12,562 nucleotides of DNA from a bacterium (GTDB lineage Bacteria > Patescibacteriota > Minisyncoccia > Minisyncoccales > CG1-02-41-26): NCBI GenBank assembly GCA_021163625.1, contig JAGGTS010000014.1, forward strand, positions 1-12,562, written 5' to 3'. Positions 12,359-12,562 of the stretch are shown one piece after another (position 1 is the first letter of the stretch; every line of letters begins with the position of its first letter). Made by a program: the position numbers and the translations under genes. Below the pieces are notes generated by a model. The model had not been told where the DNA came from. It did no database searches and saw only the letters and a list, made by a program, of their open reading frames with translations.

Positions 12359-12562
12359 TTAAATCTCTTTCTCAAAATTCTTTTTTTGCTTTTCAATTGT
12401 TTTTTTAACAATTTGCTCTGATTTATAAAATTTTAAAAGGGAAAAAACGACCATACTTCCCAAAACAATTCCAATAAGGTTAAATATAAAAATTAAAGAC
12501 GAAAAGCGGAGAGCAGAAAGCTTAAGCGAGCTTAACCCTATGCCAATCATAGAAAGAGGAGG
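12359..12562 (-). CDS. DUF389 family membrane protein, C-terminal end
   Basis: The gene continues past the right edge; the last 67 residues are visible, open to the window end without a stop. The visible part begins PPLSMIGIGL, then S-L-I-F-I-F-N-L-I-G-I-V-L-G, and ends with a charged tail (KSEQIVKKTIEKQKKNFEKEI). A PPL-x3-G-x-G-L turn followed by a membrane helix with an N-L-x-x-I core is the C-terminal pattern of DUF389 (TIGR00341/TIGR00271-type) multi-pass membrane proteins of unknown function. The Met at 12550 could be read as a start, but the matching residues before it (PPLS) and the lack of any start signal show it is internal. The call rests on a short stretch and is fairly but not fully secure. 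Confidence 0.68.
   Translation of the reverse strand, partial: PPLSMIGIGLSSLKLSALRFSSLIFIFNLIGIVLGSMVVFSLLKFYKSEQIVKKTIEKQKKNFEKEI

Overview
All protein genes I can support lie on the minus strand, so the window is read from its right end (12562) to its left end (1). By eye the DNA is AT-rich (about one third G+C). Genes are closely packed, intergenic gaps are almost pure A/T, and most starts lack a clear Shine-Dalgarno sequence. Stops are TAA, TAG and TGA at expected C-termini, so TGA is a stop here (code 11, not the TGA=Gly code of Gracilibacteria/SR1). AT-richness, compact layout and protein types (DUF389, lone PAS protein, FtsX/MacB-type exporters with an HlyD-like adaptor, MscS paralogues, MOFRL glycerate kinase, GH130) suggest an uncultured bacterium, possibly Patescibacteria/CPR (Parcubacteria-like). 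No rRNA or other phylogenetic marker is present, so this is only an inference.

Right part (12562-11727): the C-terminal end of a DUF389 membrane protein, then a short PAS protein flanked by coiled coils and lacking any output domain. Centre (11652-5273): a five-gene export locus made of a membrane-anchored HlyD/MacA-like adaptor, an ABC ATPase, a MacB/FtsX-type permease, then a second ATPase with an unusual 200-residue C-terminal extension holding a tandem repeat, and a second FtsX-type permease. The first three are tightly spaced. A 170-bp gap with a possible promoter separates the second ATPase/permease pair.

Middle-left (5117-4469): two short genes, a Cys-rich zinc-ribbon-like protein and a basic 81-residue protein of unknown function. 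Each has a near-perfect Shine-Dalgarno sequence and its own rho-independent terminator, and the second also has a good sigma70-like promoter (TTGACT-N17-TATGAT). They look like independent, well-translated units unlike the rest of the window.

Left part (4384-1): a membrane-anchored DUF192 protein, a glycerate 2-kinase, a GH130 glycosidase/phosphorylase, an MscS-type mechanosensitive channel and, from a likely separate promoter, the N-terminus of a second membrane protein of the MscS-associated conserved-TM-helix family. Glycerate kinase, mannoside-active GH130 and MscS channels side by side suggest, as a hypothesis only, handling of a glycosylglycerate-type compatible solute.

There is no gene-free stretch over 300 bases. 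I saw no tRNA, rRNA, CRISPR array, insertion sequence or attachment site. The observation I would follow first is the duplicated GGxGL-type module at the C-terminus of the second ABC ATPase.
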